A DNA stretch of 12,143 nt from positions 1-12,143 of the forward strand of contig QNCA01000013.1 of the NCBI GenBank assembly GCA_003644325.1. The letters are read 5' to 3'. Within the stretch, counting starts at the first letter, position 1. Each line of letters starts with the position of its first letter. Positions 1-7,139 of the stretch are shown piece after piece. A program made the translations under genes and the position numbers. The notes beneath the pieces were generated by a model. It was given only the letters and a program-made list of their open reading frames with translations, searched no databases and was not told the origin of the DNA. The stretch is from Planctomycetota bacterium (GTDB lineage Bacteria; Planctomycetota; B129-G9).

Positions 1-565
1 CGCCTTTCTCCACAAAATTCGGTATCTGGGGCTCCTCGTGAAATTCAATGCCTATCCCGTGTCCTACGTACTTGCGCACCACCGAGAAGCCGTTGCCCTC
101 TACATGCCGCTGTATGGCGGCGGAGACCTCGGTCAGCGGTACCCCGGCCCTGATGACGCCTATGCCTCGCTCAAGCGACTCTCGGCAGACGCGCATCAAC
201 TTCTCGTCTTCTTCGCTTACCTGCCCCACCGGAAAGGTGCGCGCCCCGTCGCCGTGATAGTTTTTGTAGCGCGTGCCTACGTCCACGCTGACGATATCGC
301 CTTCCTTCAGCCGCCGCTTGCCCGGTATCCCGTGCACCACTTGTTCGTTTATCGAGATGCATGAATTCGCAGGAAAACCGTACAACCCCTTGAAGGCGAT
401 TTTGCAGTCCCGCGATATTATCAAATCGCCGACCGCCCTGTCTATCGCTTCCGTCGTGATGCCGGGCTTGACCAGCCGCCCGGCCAGGTCCAGCGCTTCG
501 GCCACGACGCGCCCGGCCCGCCGCATCAGTTCTATTTCCCGCCCCGATTTTATCACAATAGCCAT
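1..565 (-). CDS. map: Methionine aminopeptidase type I (3' end cut off by window)
   Basis: Removes the initiator methionine from new proteins with small second residues; a cytosolic dinuclear metal hydrolase. 188 codons are visible from an ATG at 565, and the frame runs off the left edge without a stop. Against E. coli MetAP (264 aa) about 75 residues are missing. Seen: H78 in VVHGIPG, metal-ligand aspartates D95 (SVDVGT) and D106 (HGDGART), and the GHGIG/FHEEP segment with H169 and H176. All sit two residues before their E. coli equivalents (H79, D97, D108, H171, H178). The two glutamate metal ligands would lie outside the window. No zinc-finger or SH3-like N-terminal extension is present, so this is the short bacterial form. 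The gene starts 12 bases after the adk stop with GGTGA upstream, consistent with a secY-adk-map transcription unit. Confidence 0.96.
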   Translation of the reverse strand, partial: MAIVIKSGREIELMRRAGRVVAEALDLAGRLVKPGITTEAIDRAVGDLIISRDCKIAFKGLYGFPANSCISINEQVVHGIPGKRRLKEGDIVSVDVGTRYKNYHGDGARTFPVGQVSEEDEKLMRVCRESLERGIGVIRAGVPLTEVSAAIQRHVEGNGFSVVRKYVGHGIGIEFHEEPQIPNFVEKG

Positions 566-577
566 TGCTTCACCGTG

Positions 578-1222
578 CTAGAGGCCGAGTGCCTCACGCA
601 CCTTCGTGTAAACCTGGTCCGCCTGGAGGTCTCCCGAAACCCGGCGCAACAGGCCCTTCTTCACGTAGTAATTTATCAGGTCGGCGGTCTGCGCCTCGTA
701 CACCTTCAGCCGGTTCTGGACGCTCTCGGGGCGGTCGTCGTCGCGCTGGCACAGCTCGCCGCCGCATTCGTCGCACACCCCGGCGCGCCGGGGGGGCATG
801 TTCCTTATGTGAAAATTCGCGCCGCAGTTGCGGCAGGTCAGCCGTCCGCCCAGCCTCTCGACCGCCACCTCCGGCGAAGTCTCGAGGTATATCACGTGGT
901 CCAGGGCGGACCCGTGAGATTTCAGCATTTCCTCCAGCGCCCTGGCCTGGGCCACGGTCCGCGGGAAACCGTCGAACAGGCAGGACTCCTCCCAGCCTGT
1001 CTGATTCAATTTTTCTTCTATTATCTCTATGACCACTTCGTCCGGCACCAGCGCGCCGCTGTCCATGTATGATTTGGCCTTCAGGCCGACCTCGCTGCCG
1101 GCCTTCACCGCCTCGCGCAGCATCTCCCCGGTGGACATGTGCGTGATGCCTTCTTCCCTGCAAAGCCTCACCGCCTGAGTGCCTTTCCCCGCGCCCGGCG
1201 GTCCGAGGAATACTACCTTCAT
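578..1222 (-). CDS. adk: Adenylate kinase, zinc-LID type
   Basis: Catalyses ATP + AMP = 2 ADP in the cytosol and keeps adenylate pools balanced. The product is 214 aa, the E. coli length. Seen: P-loop GPPGAGKGT at residues 7-15, the AMP-binding STGEMLR region near 30, FDGFPRT at 83-89, and a long LID domain at about 126-163. The LID carries four cysteines, C130, C133, C150 and C153, as two CxxC pairs, the structural zinc site of many Gram-positive and other adenylate kinases and absent from E. coli Adk. The frame is open far upstream through secY, but the ATG at 1222 gives the canonical MKVVFLGPPG start. It overlaps the secY stop as ATGA, implying coupled translation. The stop is TAG. Confidence 0.98.
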   Translation of the reverse strand: MKVVFLGPPGAGKGTQAVRLCREEGITHMSTGEMLREAVKAGSEVGLKAKSYMDSGALVPDEVVIEIIEEKLNQTGWEESCLFDGFPRTVAQARALEEMLKSHGSALDHVIYLETSPEVAVERLGGRLTCRNCGANFHIRNMPPRRAGVCDECGGELCQRDDDRPESVQNRLKVYEAQTADLINYYVKKGLLRRVSGDLQADQVYTKVREALGL

Positions 1223-2619
1223 CTTCGCCTCCCCTTGATACGGCGTCTGCCCGCGCCCAGGAACCCGTCGTAGTGGCGCATGACCAGGTGTGCCTCCAGT
1301 TTCTGCACGATGTCCAGCGCCACGCCGACCACTATCAGTATGCCCGTGCCGCCCAGGAACGTGACGACGATATAATCGACCTTGAGCACCATGCTCAGCA
1401 TCATGGGCAGAATCGCAATTACCGTGAGGAACGCCGCGCCTCCGAGCGTCACGCGGTTCATTATCTTCTCCAGGTAGTCCGACGTGTTCTTGCCGGGACG
1501 TATGCCCGGTATGAAACTGCCGTATTCCTTTATGTTCTTCGCGGTCTCCGCAGGGTTGAAATAGAGCGCCGTCCAGAAGTAGGAGAAGAAGAATATCAGA
1601 CCGGCCTCGACCATCACGTAGAAGACCGCCCCGGGCTTCAAGTTGCCGAATATCAAATTCAGCACATCGACGTGCAATCCATGGTGTCCGATAAGCGCCC
1701 TGATTATCGAGTCGGCCAGAACGCCGCCGACCAGTCCCATGACCGGCGAGGCGAATATCACGGGCATCACGCCGGCCTGGTTCACGCGCAGTCCCAAGTA
1801 GGAGCGCTGGCCGCCATAGACCCGCGAGCCGCGCACGTGCTTGGCCTGCTGTATCGCTATCTTCCGCGTGCCCTGCGTTATGAACACGACGGCCATGACC
1901 ATGAGCACGTACCCGAGAATCAATCCGCCGGTCAGCAGCACGCCCATCTCCGGGGTCCTGCCGGAGGTCGGCTCGGGGTTGATGAAGTAATGGGACAGTA
2001 TGTTGCCGGCCGCCCTCGGCATGCGGGCGATTATGCCCGCCATGATTATCATGGATATGCCGTTGCCTATGCCGTATTCCGTTATCCTCTCGCCGAGCCA
2101 CATGATAAGGATTGTGCCCCCGGTCAGGCTGATGAACAGCGTGAGGAAGACCGACATCCCCCACGCATCCGCCGGCAATAGTGCGCCCGGGCCTCGCGGC
2201 AGGGTCTTATAGATGAATATCGACTGCACCAGGCACAGTGCTACGGTCAGGTAGCGCGAATACTGGTTGAGTTTCTGCTGTCCGGCTTCGCCCTCCTTGG
2301 CCATTTGCTCCAGGGAGGGAACTATCTTCTGCAGCAGGGAAAAAATAATCGAGGCGCTTATGTAGGGCATTATACCCAGCGAAAAGAGCGAGCCTCCCAA
2401 CCAGTCGCCGCCCGTGATGGCGCCAATCTGCTGCACGAAACCCAGTATGCCGCCGGTGGCCAGGTCCGTCGCCCCGCGCAGATCAAGAAACTCCTGCAGC
2501 CGTACGCCCGGGATTGGTATGGAGAAGCCGACCCTGTAAAGGGCCAGCAGCCCGAGCGTCACCATAATCCGCTTCTTGAGTTCGGGTATCTTAAACAGGT
2601 TTTCTATTGAGGACCACAC
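1219..2619 (-). CDS. secY: Protein translocase channel subunit SecY
   Basis: Forms the protein-conducting channel of the Sec translocon in the cytoplasmic membrane, with SecE/SecG and either SecA or the ribosome. The product is 466 aa (E. coli 443) with about ten hydrophobic segments. Seen: an N-terminal amphipathic stretch with IPELKKRI; TM1 at about 17-35; a plug-region segment around 52-70; ERITEYGIGNGIS at 177-189; the long cytosolic loop with QQAKHVRGSR near 257-266, which contacts ribosome or SecA; FLGGTGILIVVGVALD at 421-436; and a basic C-terminus after LVMRHYDGFL. Translation begins at a GTG (2617-2619) whose first base is the last base of the rplO TAG stop (TAGTG). The alternative methionines lie inside TM1, so GTG is preferred. 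It ends as ATGA into adk. Confidence 0.98.
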   Translation of the reverse strand: MWSSIENLFKIPELKKRIMVTLGLLALYRVGFSIPIPGVRLQEFLDLRGATDLATGGILGFVQQIGAITGGDWLGGSLFSLGIMPYISASIIFSLLQKIVPSLEQMAKEGEAGQQKLNQYSRYLTVALCLVQSIFIYKTLPRGPGALLPADAWGMSVFLTLFISLTGGTILIMWLGERITEYGIGNGISMIIMAGIIARMPRAAGNILSHYFINPEPTSGRTPEMGVLLTGGLILGYVLMVMAVVFITQGTRKIAIQQAKHVRGSRVYGGQRSYLGLRVNQAGVMPVIFASPVMGLVGGVLADSIIRALIGHHGLHVDVLNLIFGNLKPGAVFYVMVEAGLIFFFSYFWTALYFNPAETAKNIKEYGSFIPGIRPGKNTSDYLEKIMNRVTLGGAAFLTVIAILPMMLSMVLKVDYIVVTFLGGTGILIVVGVALDIVQKLEAHLVMRHYDGFLGAGRRRIKGRRR

Positions 2620-3059
2620 TACAGAACCTTCGCCTCCCCACCTGCAGCGGCTATCTTCTCGATCGCGCTCTTGCTGAATTTATGCGCCCTGACCGTGAGG
2701 CGTCTCTCGAGCGAACCTTCGCCGAGTATTTTCAGCCCGTCGTTGAGGCGCTTCACTATCTTGCGTTCCTTGAGCATCTCGGGCGTCACCTCGGCGCCGT
2801 CGTCGAACCGGTTGAGGTCTCCGACGTTGATGACGGCATAGGTCTTCCTCGCGAAGTTTTTGAAGCCGACCTTGGGCACGCGGCGCTGCAAGGGAGTCTG
2901 GCCGCCCTCGTAGCGGAGTTTGCGGGAATAGCCGCTGCGGGACTTCGCGCCTTTGTGCCCGCGGCCGCATGTCTTGCCCTTGCCCGAACCTTCGCCCCGG
3001 CCCACCCGCATCTTTTTCTTGCGGCCGACCGTATCTCTGACTGCCTCGTGGAGCCTCAT
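2619..3059 (-). CDS. rplO: 50S ribosomal protein L15
   Basis: A large-subunit protein needed for late 50S assembly. The product is 146 aa (E. coli 144). Seen: the N-terminal glycine/basic arm [18 protein letters not shown] at about 20-37, which threads into 23S rRNA; the L15 signature [16 protein letters not shown] at 51-66; and the C-terminal globular domain ending in [13 protein letters not shown]. The ATG start overlaps the rpsE stop as ATGA. The rpmD (L30) gene that usually separates rpsE from rplO is missing. The TAG stop shares a base with the secY GTG start. Confidence 0.98.
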   Translation of the reverse strand: MRLHEAVRDTVGRKKKMRVGRGEGSGKGKTCGRGHKGAKSRSGYSRKLRYEGGQTPLQRRVPKVGFKNFARKTYAVINVGDLNRFDDGAEVTPEMLKERKIVKRLNDGLKILGEGSLERRLTVRAHKFSKSAIEKIAAAGGEAKVL

Positions 3060-3544
3060 TGTATTTTAACCCCGCGCAACTGTTCCACTTCTTCGATGGT
3101 CTTCCCCCGCCGCAGGCCGTCTATCGTGGCCTTGACCAGGTTGACCGGGTTGTTTGTGCCGAATGATTTCGTGAGGATGTCGCGTATTCCCGCCAGTTCA
3201 ACCGGCGCTCTGACCGCGGCGCCCGCTATGACGCCGGTTCCCTCCGCTGCGGGCAGCAGGATGACCCTGGCCGCGCCGAAGCGCCCGATGATCTTGTGCG
3301 GTATGGTGCTGCCCTTCCGCGCGACATCTACCAGGTTCTTGCCGGCGTCTTTGACCGCCTTTTCGACCGAACTGGGCACATCGTTGGCCTTGCCGAAGCC
3401 ATATCCCACCTTTCCGTCGCGATTGCCCAATACCACGAGTGCGCTGAAGGAGAACCGCCTGCCGCCCTTGACCACCTTGGCGGTGCGGTTTATCTTGACG
3501 ACCACTTCCTCGAACTCGGGTTCCTGTACGGTTTCTTCAGACAA
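3056..3544 (-). CDS. rpsE: 30S ribosomal protein S5
   Basis: A small-subunit protein at the mRNA entry site, involved in decoding fidelity and helicase activity. The product is 162 aa (E. coli 167). Seen: the double-stranded-RNA-binding-like N domain at 27-65, with [14 protein letters not shown] and [14 protein letters not shown]; the C domain with the signature [13 protein letters not shown] at 101-113; and [18 protein letters not shown]. The start is a TTG at 3544, because the frame has no ATG or GTG between the upstream in-frame stop and this point, and AAGGAG lies 6 bases before it. A 126-base spacer, the longest inside the cluster, precedes the gene. The stop overlaps rplO as ATGA. Confidence 0.97.
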   Translation of the reverse strand: MSEETVQEPEFEEVVVKINRTAKVVKGGRRFSFSALVVLGNRDGKVGYGFGKANDVPSSVEKAVKDAGKNLVDVARKGSTIPHKIIGRFGAARVILLPAAEGTGVIAGAAVRAPVELAGIRDILTKSFGTNNPVNLVKATIDGLRRGKTIEEVEQLRGVKIQ

Positions 3545-3670
3545 GATACTCTCCTTGCTATCTGCGAGGCGCCCAGCGGCAACTTATCGATGCAACAGCC
3601 CATACGCCGTTACGGATGTGCGCCAAATTTGCGGGCAAGCAATCAGGAGTTATGCGCCGGCCCGCCTGGG
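3545..3670 (-). other. 126-base spacer between rplR and rpsE
   Basis: The longest gene-free stretch inside the cluster, at a junction where these genes are normally close together. It holds the rpsE Shine-Dalgarno sequence at its downstream end. I see no strong hairpin, no T-run terminator and no convincing promoter hexamers. An interrupted direct repeat, GTTGC...GTTGCC, lies in its downstream half. Its composition resembles the flanking DNA, so it could be untranslated leader for rpsE or a place where a small element or gene has decayed. Confidence 0.6.
3551..3556 (-). promoter_or_regulatory. Ribosome binding site fixing the rpsE TTG start
   Basis: Read on the minus strand this is AAGGAG, followed by six bases and TTG. 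An in-frame TAA lies 14 codons upstream with no ATG or GTG in between, so the strong Shine-Dalgarno sequence decides the TTG start of rpsE. Confidence 0.85.
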
Positions 3671-4039
3671 TCAGAACTTGAGACCGGCCTCTCTGGCCCC
3701 TTCCGCCAGGGCCTTTACGCGGCCGTGATATTTGTACGGTCCCCTGTCAAACACGGCGGCGCTGATGCCCTTCTTGAGCGCCCTGGACGCGACTAACTTG
3801 CCGATTTCCGCGGCCGCTTCCGCGGTGGCGCAGTTCTGCCTGACTGTCCTGAACTCCTTCTCCGTGCTGGATGCGCTGACCAGGGTACGGCCCTCGTGGT
3901 CATTGATCATCTGGCAGTATATGTGACGCCCGCTCCGGAAGACCGTCAGGCGCGGTCGGCTCTCGGTGCCGATTACCTTCCTCCTGACGTGCCGGCGTCT
4001 GCGGAGCCTCCTGCGTTGTATGAGTTTTTGGGCTTTCAC
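3671..4039 (-). CDS. rplR: 50S ribosomal protein L18
   Basis: Binds 5S rRNA with L5 and helps form the central protuberance. The product is 122 aa (E. coli 117). Seen: a very basic N-terminal arm ([13 protein letters not shown], about 9-21); the conserved [20 protein letters not shown] at 28-47; and the family ending [26 protein letters not shown]. Translation starts at GTG (4037-4039), with AGAGG eight bases upstream; no in-frame ATG fits better. The gene follows rplF by 16 bases and is followed by the long spacer before rpsE. Confidence 0.97.
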   Translation of the reverse strand: MKAQKLIQRRRLRRRRHVRRKVIGTESRPRLTVFRSGRHIYCQMINDHEGRTLVSASSTEKEFRTVRQNCATAEAAAEIGKLVASRALKKGISAAVFDRGPYKYHGRVKALAEGAREAGLKF

Positions 4040-4055
4040 TTCTGGGACCTCTTTA

Positions 4056-4604
4056 TTAATCCGCGCCGCCGCCGAATGTTTTGCCGGCCTTTCTTCGGAT
4101 TATCTCTCCCTCGTAGGAGATTCCCTTGGCGTTGTATGGCTCCGGCGGTTTAATGGCCCGGATGGCCGCGGCAAACTGGCCGACCTTTTGCTTGTCTATG
4201 CCCTTCAGCGATATCAGGGTGGGGTTGGGCACTTCGACCTCGATGTGTTCCGGTATGTTTACGACGACCGGGTCCGCAAAGCCGAGGTTCAGTATCAACT
4301 GTTTCCCTTCCAGTTTGGCGTTGTAGCCCACGCCGTTTATCGAAAGTCTTCTCTCAAAGCCCTTGCTGACGCCCTCGACCATGTTTGCTATGAGACTGCG
4401 GCTCATCCCGTGCAGGGAGCGCTGTTTGGGCTCATCGCTTTCGCGTTCGACGACCAGTTCGCGCTCACCCTTCGTCACCTTGATGCCGGGAGGCAGGCGA
4501 AACTCCAGCGTCCCTTTGGGACCGGTAATTTTGACGAGGCCCTCGGAGACTTCGGCCGTCACCCCCTCGACAAGCGCTACAGGCTTTCTACCAACACGTG
4601 ACAT
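4056..4604 (-). CDS. rplF: 50S ribosomal protein L6
   Basis: A large-subunit protein near the factor-binding site, important in late 50S assembly. The product is 182 aa (E. coli 177), with the duplicated L6 fold. Seen: MSRVGRKPV at the N-terminus; [11 protein letters not shown] in the first domain; [24 protein letters not shown] at the domain junction; and the C-terminal signature [23 protein letters not shown]. The ATG is preceded by GAGGAG with good spacing, 20 bases after the rpsH stop. Confidence 0.98.
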   Translation of the reverse strand: MSRVGRKPVALVEGVTAEVSEGLVKITGPKGTLEFRLPPGIKVTKGERELVVERESDEPKQRSLHGMSRSLIANMVEGVSKGFERRLSINGVGYNAKLEGKQLILNLGFADPVVVNIPEHIEVEVPNPTLISLKGIDKQKVGQFAAAIRAIKPPEPYNAKGISYEGEIIRRKAGKTFGGGAD

Positions 4605-4624
4605 GTTCGCTCCTCACTACTACG

Positions 4625-5023
4625 TTACCATACGGTACAAAGAATCTCCCCACCGAGGTGTGCCTCGCGGCATTCCCTGTCGCTCATGACACCCCTGGAT
4701 GTGGAAACTATTGCTATGCCTCTGCCGTTCAGCACCGGCTCGATATCATCCGCGCCCTTGTACAGCCGCCTGCCGGGCGTGCTCTGCCGGATGATTTTGT
4801 TGATTATAACCTTGCCGTCCGGGTCGTACTTCAGCGACACCCGCAGTGTGCCCTGTACGTCGGTTTCCAGAAGTTCATAATCGCGTATGAATCCTTCCCG
4901 CTTGAGTACCTTCAGTATGCCGCGATTTATCTTGGAATTGCGCACGTCGACCTCGCCGCGCCCGATGGCGTTGGCGTTTCGAATGCGCGTCAGCATATCC
5001 GCAATTGGATCGCTATGACTCAT
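4625..5023 (-). CDS. rpsH: 30S ribosomal protein S8
   Basis: Binds the central domain of 16S rRNA early in 30S assembly; in E. coli it also represses the spc operon by binding its mRNA. The product is 132 aa (E. coli 130). Seen: DPIADMLTRIRNA at 5-17; KREGFIRDYE at 41-50; and the C-terminal STSRGVMSDRECRE and GGEILCTVW that make the rRNA contact. The frame stays open upstream through rpsN, but conservation puts the start at the ATG at 5023. The nearby purine stretch AAAGAGAT sits very close to that ATG, and GGAGAGG lies further up, so the ribosome binding site is not ideal. The spacer from rpsN is 47 bases. Confidence 0.97.
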   Translation of the reverse strand: MSHSDPIADMLTRIRNANAIGRGEVDVRNSKINRGILKVLKREGFIRDYELLETDVQGTLRVSLKYDPDGKVIINKIIRQSTPGRRLYKGADDIEPVLNGRGIAIVSTSRGVMSDRECREAHLGGEILCTVW

Positions 5024-5070
5024 ATCTCTTTGCCCGCCTCTCCAGAGTCTAACGGTACCGCCGACCTTTC

Positions 5071-5256
5071 CTACCAGCTGGCCTTCTTCATGCCCGGAAT
5101 CTCGCCCCGGTGGGCGAGTTTCCTCAGGCAGCAACGGCATACGCCGAACTTGCGGTAGTAGGCGCGGGGGCGTCCGCACAACATACACCGGTTATACCGG
5201 CGCACGCTGAACTTCGACTCTCGCTTTTGCTTGGCTATCAGGCTCTTCCTGGCCAA
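5071..5256 (-). CDS. rpsN: 30S ribosomal protein S14, zinc-binding type Z
   Basis: A small-subunit head protein next to S3 and S10. The product is 61 aa, exactly the length of the short zinc-containing form and much shorter than E. coli S14 (101 aa). Seen: a zinc site made of C24-x-x-C27 and C40-x-x-C43 (with an extra C42); [21 protein letters not shown]; and the ending [11 protein letters not shown]. The start is a TTG at 5256 giving MARKSLIAK, the family N-terminus. GGAG lies 7 bases upstream and no in-frame ATG precedes it. Also called rpsZ. It lies between rplE and rpsH, the standard place. Confidence 0.97.
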   Translation of the reverse strand: MARKSLIAKQKRESKFSVRRYNRCMLCGRPRAYYRKFGVCRCCLRKLAHRGEIPGMKKASW

Positions 5257-5263
5257 AAGAAAA

Positions 5264-5267
5264 CTCC
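5264..5267 (-). promoter_or_regulatory. Ribosome binding site fixing the rpsN TTG start
   Basis: GGAG on the minus strand, within TTTGGAG, seven bases before TTG. It supports the TTG start that conservation also requires, giving the 61-aa S14. Confidence 0.75.
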
Positions 5268-5297
5268 AAAGTCGCTTCGGTCTTCGGTCCGACGTCG

Positions 5298-5864
5298 CTA
5301 CAGCCTCACGAAGGGCATGCCGAGCAGCGCGAGCAACTCCAACGCTTCCTCGTCGGTACGCGCCGTGGTCACTATCACTATGTTCATGCCCTGAACATTT
5401 TCGACCTTGTCCACATTTATTTCCGGGAAGACTATCTGCTCGCTCAGGCCCAGCGCGTAATTGCCGCGACCGTCGAACGATTTCCGGCTGAGTCCCCTGA
5501 AGTCGCGGATACGCGGTATCGCGATGCTGATGAGCCTGTCGAGGAATTCGTACATTCTCTTTTTGCGCAGCGTTACCATGCCCCCCACGGGGTCGCCCTG
5601 GCGCACGCGGAAGTTGGAGACCGACATCTTGGCCCGGGTCATAACCGGCCTCTGGCCCGTTATGAGCGCCATTTCCTCCAGCGCCCCCTCCAGCCGCTTG
5701 GGGGACTCCTTTGCGCGGCTGCCCACGCCGATGCTGACCACTATCTTCTCCAGCCGCGGCACGGCTATGGGGTTCTTGTACTTGAACCGCTCCATCATCC
5801 GGGGCACGATCTCTTCCTTGTATCGCGCCATGAGTCGGGGTTCGTAGGTTTCAGTTTCCGCCAT
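5298..5864 (-). CDS. rplE: 50S ribosomal protein L5
   Basis: Binds 5S rRNA and contacts the P-site tRNA and the 30S head (bridge B1b). The product is 188 aa (E. coli 179). Seen: the core start [13 protein letters not shown] near 36-48; [25 protein letters not shown]; the MYEFLDRLI helix; and the C-terminal [26 protein letters not shown]. About nine residues before the usual start (AETETYEPR) make a short N-terminal extension. The ATG lies 10 bases after the rplX stop, with only a weak purine stretch (GAAGCGAG) as ribosome binding site, which suggests translation coupled to rplX. Confidence 0.98.
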   Translation of the reverse strand: MAETETYEPRLMARYKEEIVPRMMERFKYKNPIAVPRLEKIVVSIGVGSRAKESPKRLEGALEEMALITGQRPVMTRAKMSVSNFRVRQGDPVGGMVTLRKKRMYEFLDRLISIAIPRIRDFRGLSRKSFDGRGNYALGLSEQIVFPEINVDKVENVQGMNIVIVTTARTDEEALELLALLGMPFVRL

Positions 5865-5874
5865 GGGACTCGCT

Positions 5875-6225
5875 TCAGAAAGCCTTGTTGCATTTTTTGC
5901 AGATGCGCTCCACTTTGCCGTCCTTTTCCCGGCTGACGCGCACGCGCGTCGCCCTCTCGCAGGAGGGACATACCAGCATCACGTTTGATATGTCGATGGG
6001 CGCTTCTCTCTCTATACGCCCGCCCTTGGGATGATCCTGGCTTTTACGAAGGTGCTTGTAGGAATAGTTCGCTCCTTCGACGATAAGCCGTCCCTCGGCC
6101 GGAAAGACCCGCAGGACCTTGCCCTCCTTGCCGGACAAGGCGTCCTTGCCGGCGATCACCCGGACTATGTCGCCTCTCTTTATGCGGCACTTGGGTCTTT
6201 TCTTTCTGCTTTTTGCCGAGGCCAT
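5875..6225 (-). CDS. rplX: 50S ribosomal protein L24 with zinc-ribbon C-terminus
   Basis: An early assembly initiator of the 50S subunit that sits beside the exit tunnel. The product is 116 aa (E. coli 104). Seen: a basic N-terminus; the KOW motif at about 16-45 (KRGDIVRVIAGKD..GKEGKVLRV); EREAPIDISNVMLV; then a C-terminal domain with C86-x-x-C89 and C109-x-x-C112, a probable zinc ribbon. Cysteine-bearing (C+) and cysteine-free forms of L24 are both known in bacteria. The ATG overlaps the rplN stop as TGATG. A GTG one codon earlier (6226-6228), giving 117 aa, is possible; neither has a clear Shine-Dalgarno sequence, so coupling to rplN is likely. Confidence 0.97.
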   Translation of the reverse strand: MASAKSRKKRPKCRIKRGDIVRVIAGKDALSGKEGKVLRVFPAEGRLIVEGANYSYKHLRKSQDHPKGGRIEREAPIDISNVMLVCPSCERATRVRVSREKDGKVERICKKCNKAF

Positions 6226-6593
6226 CACACCACCGCCGGAGCAAGGGAAACGATTTTCATGAAGTTCTTCTGACGCAATTCCCGCGCGACGGCGCCGAAT
6301 ATGCGCGTGCCGCGGGGGTTACCGTCCTTGTCAACGATTACCGCGGCGTTGGAGTCAAACCGCACGTACGAGCCGTCATCCCGGCGAACTTTATACTTTG
6401 TACGCACTACCACGCACCGCACTATCTCGCCCGTCTTCACGCCGGAGTTGGGGTCGGCCCGCTTGACGGAGGCCACTATCACATCGCCCACGTGAGCATA
6501 GCGGCGGCGCGTGCCGCCCAGGACCTTTATACACATAAGGTTCTTGGCGCCCGTGTTATCCGCCACCTGCAATCTTGTCTGCATCTGAATCAT
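6225..6593 (-). CDS. rplN: 50S ribosomal protein L14
   Basis: A large-subunit interface protein (bridges B5 and B8) and the binding site of the silencing factor RsfS. The product is 122 aa, the family length. Seen: [17 protein letters not shown] at the N-terminus; [32 protein letters not shown]; and the signature [14 protein letters not shown]. The frame continues upstream, but conservation sets the start at the ATG at 6593, with AAGG a few bases upstream. It is the first gene of what is the spc operon in E. coli. Here only 47 bases separate it from rpsQ and I see no terminator or promoter in them, so the two operons probably run together. Confidence 0.98.
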   Translation of the reverse strand: MIQMQTRLQVADNTGAKNLMCIKVLGGTRRRYAHVGDVIVASVKRADPNSGVKTGEIVRCVVVRTKYKVRRDDGSYVRFDSNAAVIVDKDGNPRGTRIFGAVARELRQKNFMKIVSLAPAVV

Positions 6594-6640
6594 GTCGTCT
6601 TGCCTTCGTTCATCCCCGCGGGCCGGGCTCCTCTGTCGGC

Positions 6641-6907
6641 CTACCGCTGTGTGCCGCCCCGTTCGAGCACCCTGACCAGCCGCCATTGCTTGGTCTTGCT
6701 CAGGGGGCGGGTGGCCATGATCTCGACCCTGTCACCGATGCGGGCCTCGTTGTTCTCGTCGTGCGCCTTGCACATGGTGCGCCGCCGGACGTACTTGCCG
6801 TAGAGGGGGTGCTTCTCCAGCCGCTCCACCGAGACGGTAATGGTCTTCTGCATCTTGTCGGAAGTAACCGTTCCGACAAGTGATTTTCTTTGAGCGCGCT
6901 CAGCCAT
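6641..6907 (-). CDS. rpsQ: 30S ribosomal protein S17
   Basis: A primary 16S rRNA binding protein with an OB fold. The product is 88 aa (E. coli 84). Seen: [19 protein letters not shown] at 9-27; [44 protein letters not shown]. The ATG lies inside the last codons of rpmC (8-base overlap, ATGGCTGA), with GAGG six bases upstream, so translation is coupled to rpmC. It is the last gene of the S10 segment. Confidence 0.98.
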   Translation of the reverse strand: MAERAQRKSLVGTVTSDKMQKTITVSVERLEKHPLYGKYVRRRTMCKAHDENNEARIGDRVEIMATRPLSKTKQWRLVRVLERGGTQR

Positions 6908-7139
6908 TCTCAGCCTCGCTTACTTTTTCGGGTACGCCCGGCGCGCCGCCCGCGAGTTCCTTGGCGCGTATGACGGTCTTCAGGCGGGCGATGTCTTTTC
7001 GCACGGCGCGCAGTCGGCCGATTTTTACCGCCTCGTCTATGCCCAGCCTGAACTGCTGATTGAAAAAATCTTCCTGGAGGTTGGCCAGGTCTTCTTTCAG
7101 TTCGACCAGGGATTTTTTCCGGAGGTCGCGTGCCTTCAT
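6900..7139 (-). CDS. rpmC: 50S ribosomal protein L29
   Basis: A two-helix hairpin protein next to the tunnel exit, forming part of the docking area for SRP and trigger factor with L23. The product is 79 aa; most family members have about 65. Seen: [18 protein letters not shown] and the second-helix signature [17 protein letters not shown]. After about residue 62 comes a flexible Gly/Pro/Glu tail ([17 protein letters not shown]) not typical of the family. The ATG overlaps the rplP stop as ATGA; the end overlaps rpsQ by 8 bases. Confidence 0.96.
   Translation of the reverse strand: MKARDLRKKSLVELKEDLANLQEDFFNQQFRLGIDEAVKIGRLRAVRKDIARLKTVIRAKELAGGAPGVPEKVSEAENG

Noticed and set aside
578..2164. 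A single 528-codon frame ending as adenylate kinase, suggesting a fusion protein
   Set aside because: The upstream part is secY read out of frame. The canonical adk start and ATGA overlap with secY show two separate genes.
3490..3603. A 37-codon minus-strand reading frame starting with ATG in the rplR-rpsE spacer and ending inside rpsE
   Set aside because: No convincing Shine-Dalgarno sequence; most of it overlaps rpsE, and its composition follows the rpsE frame. Likely chance.
6594..6640. A boundary between the S10 and spc operons with its own promoter or terminator
   Set aside because: The 47 bases between rpsQ and rplN show no hairpin followed by a T-run and no clear promoter hexamers, so read-through is more likely.
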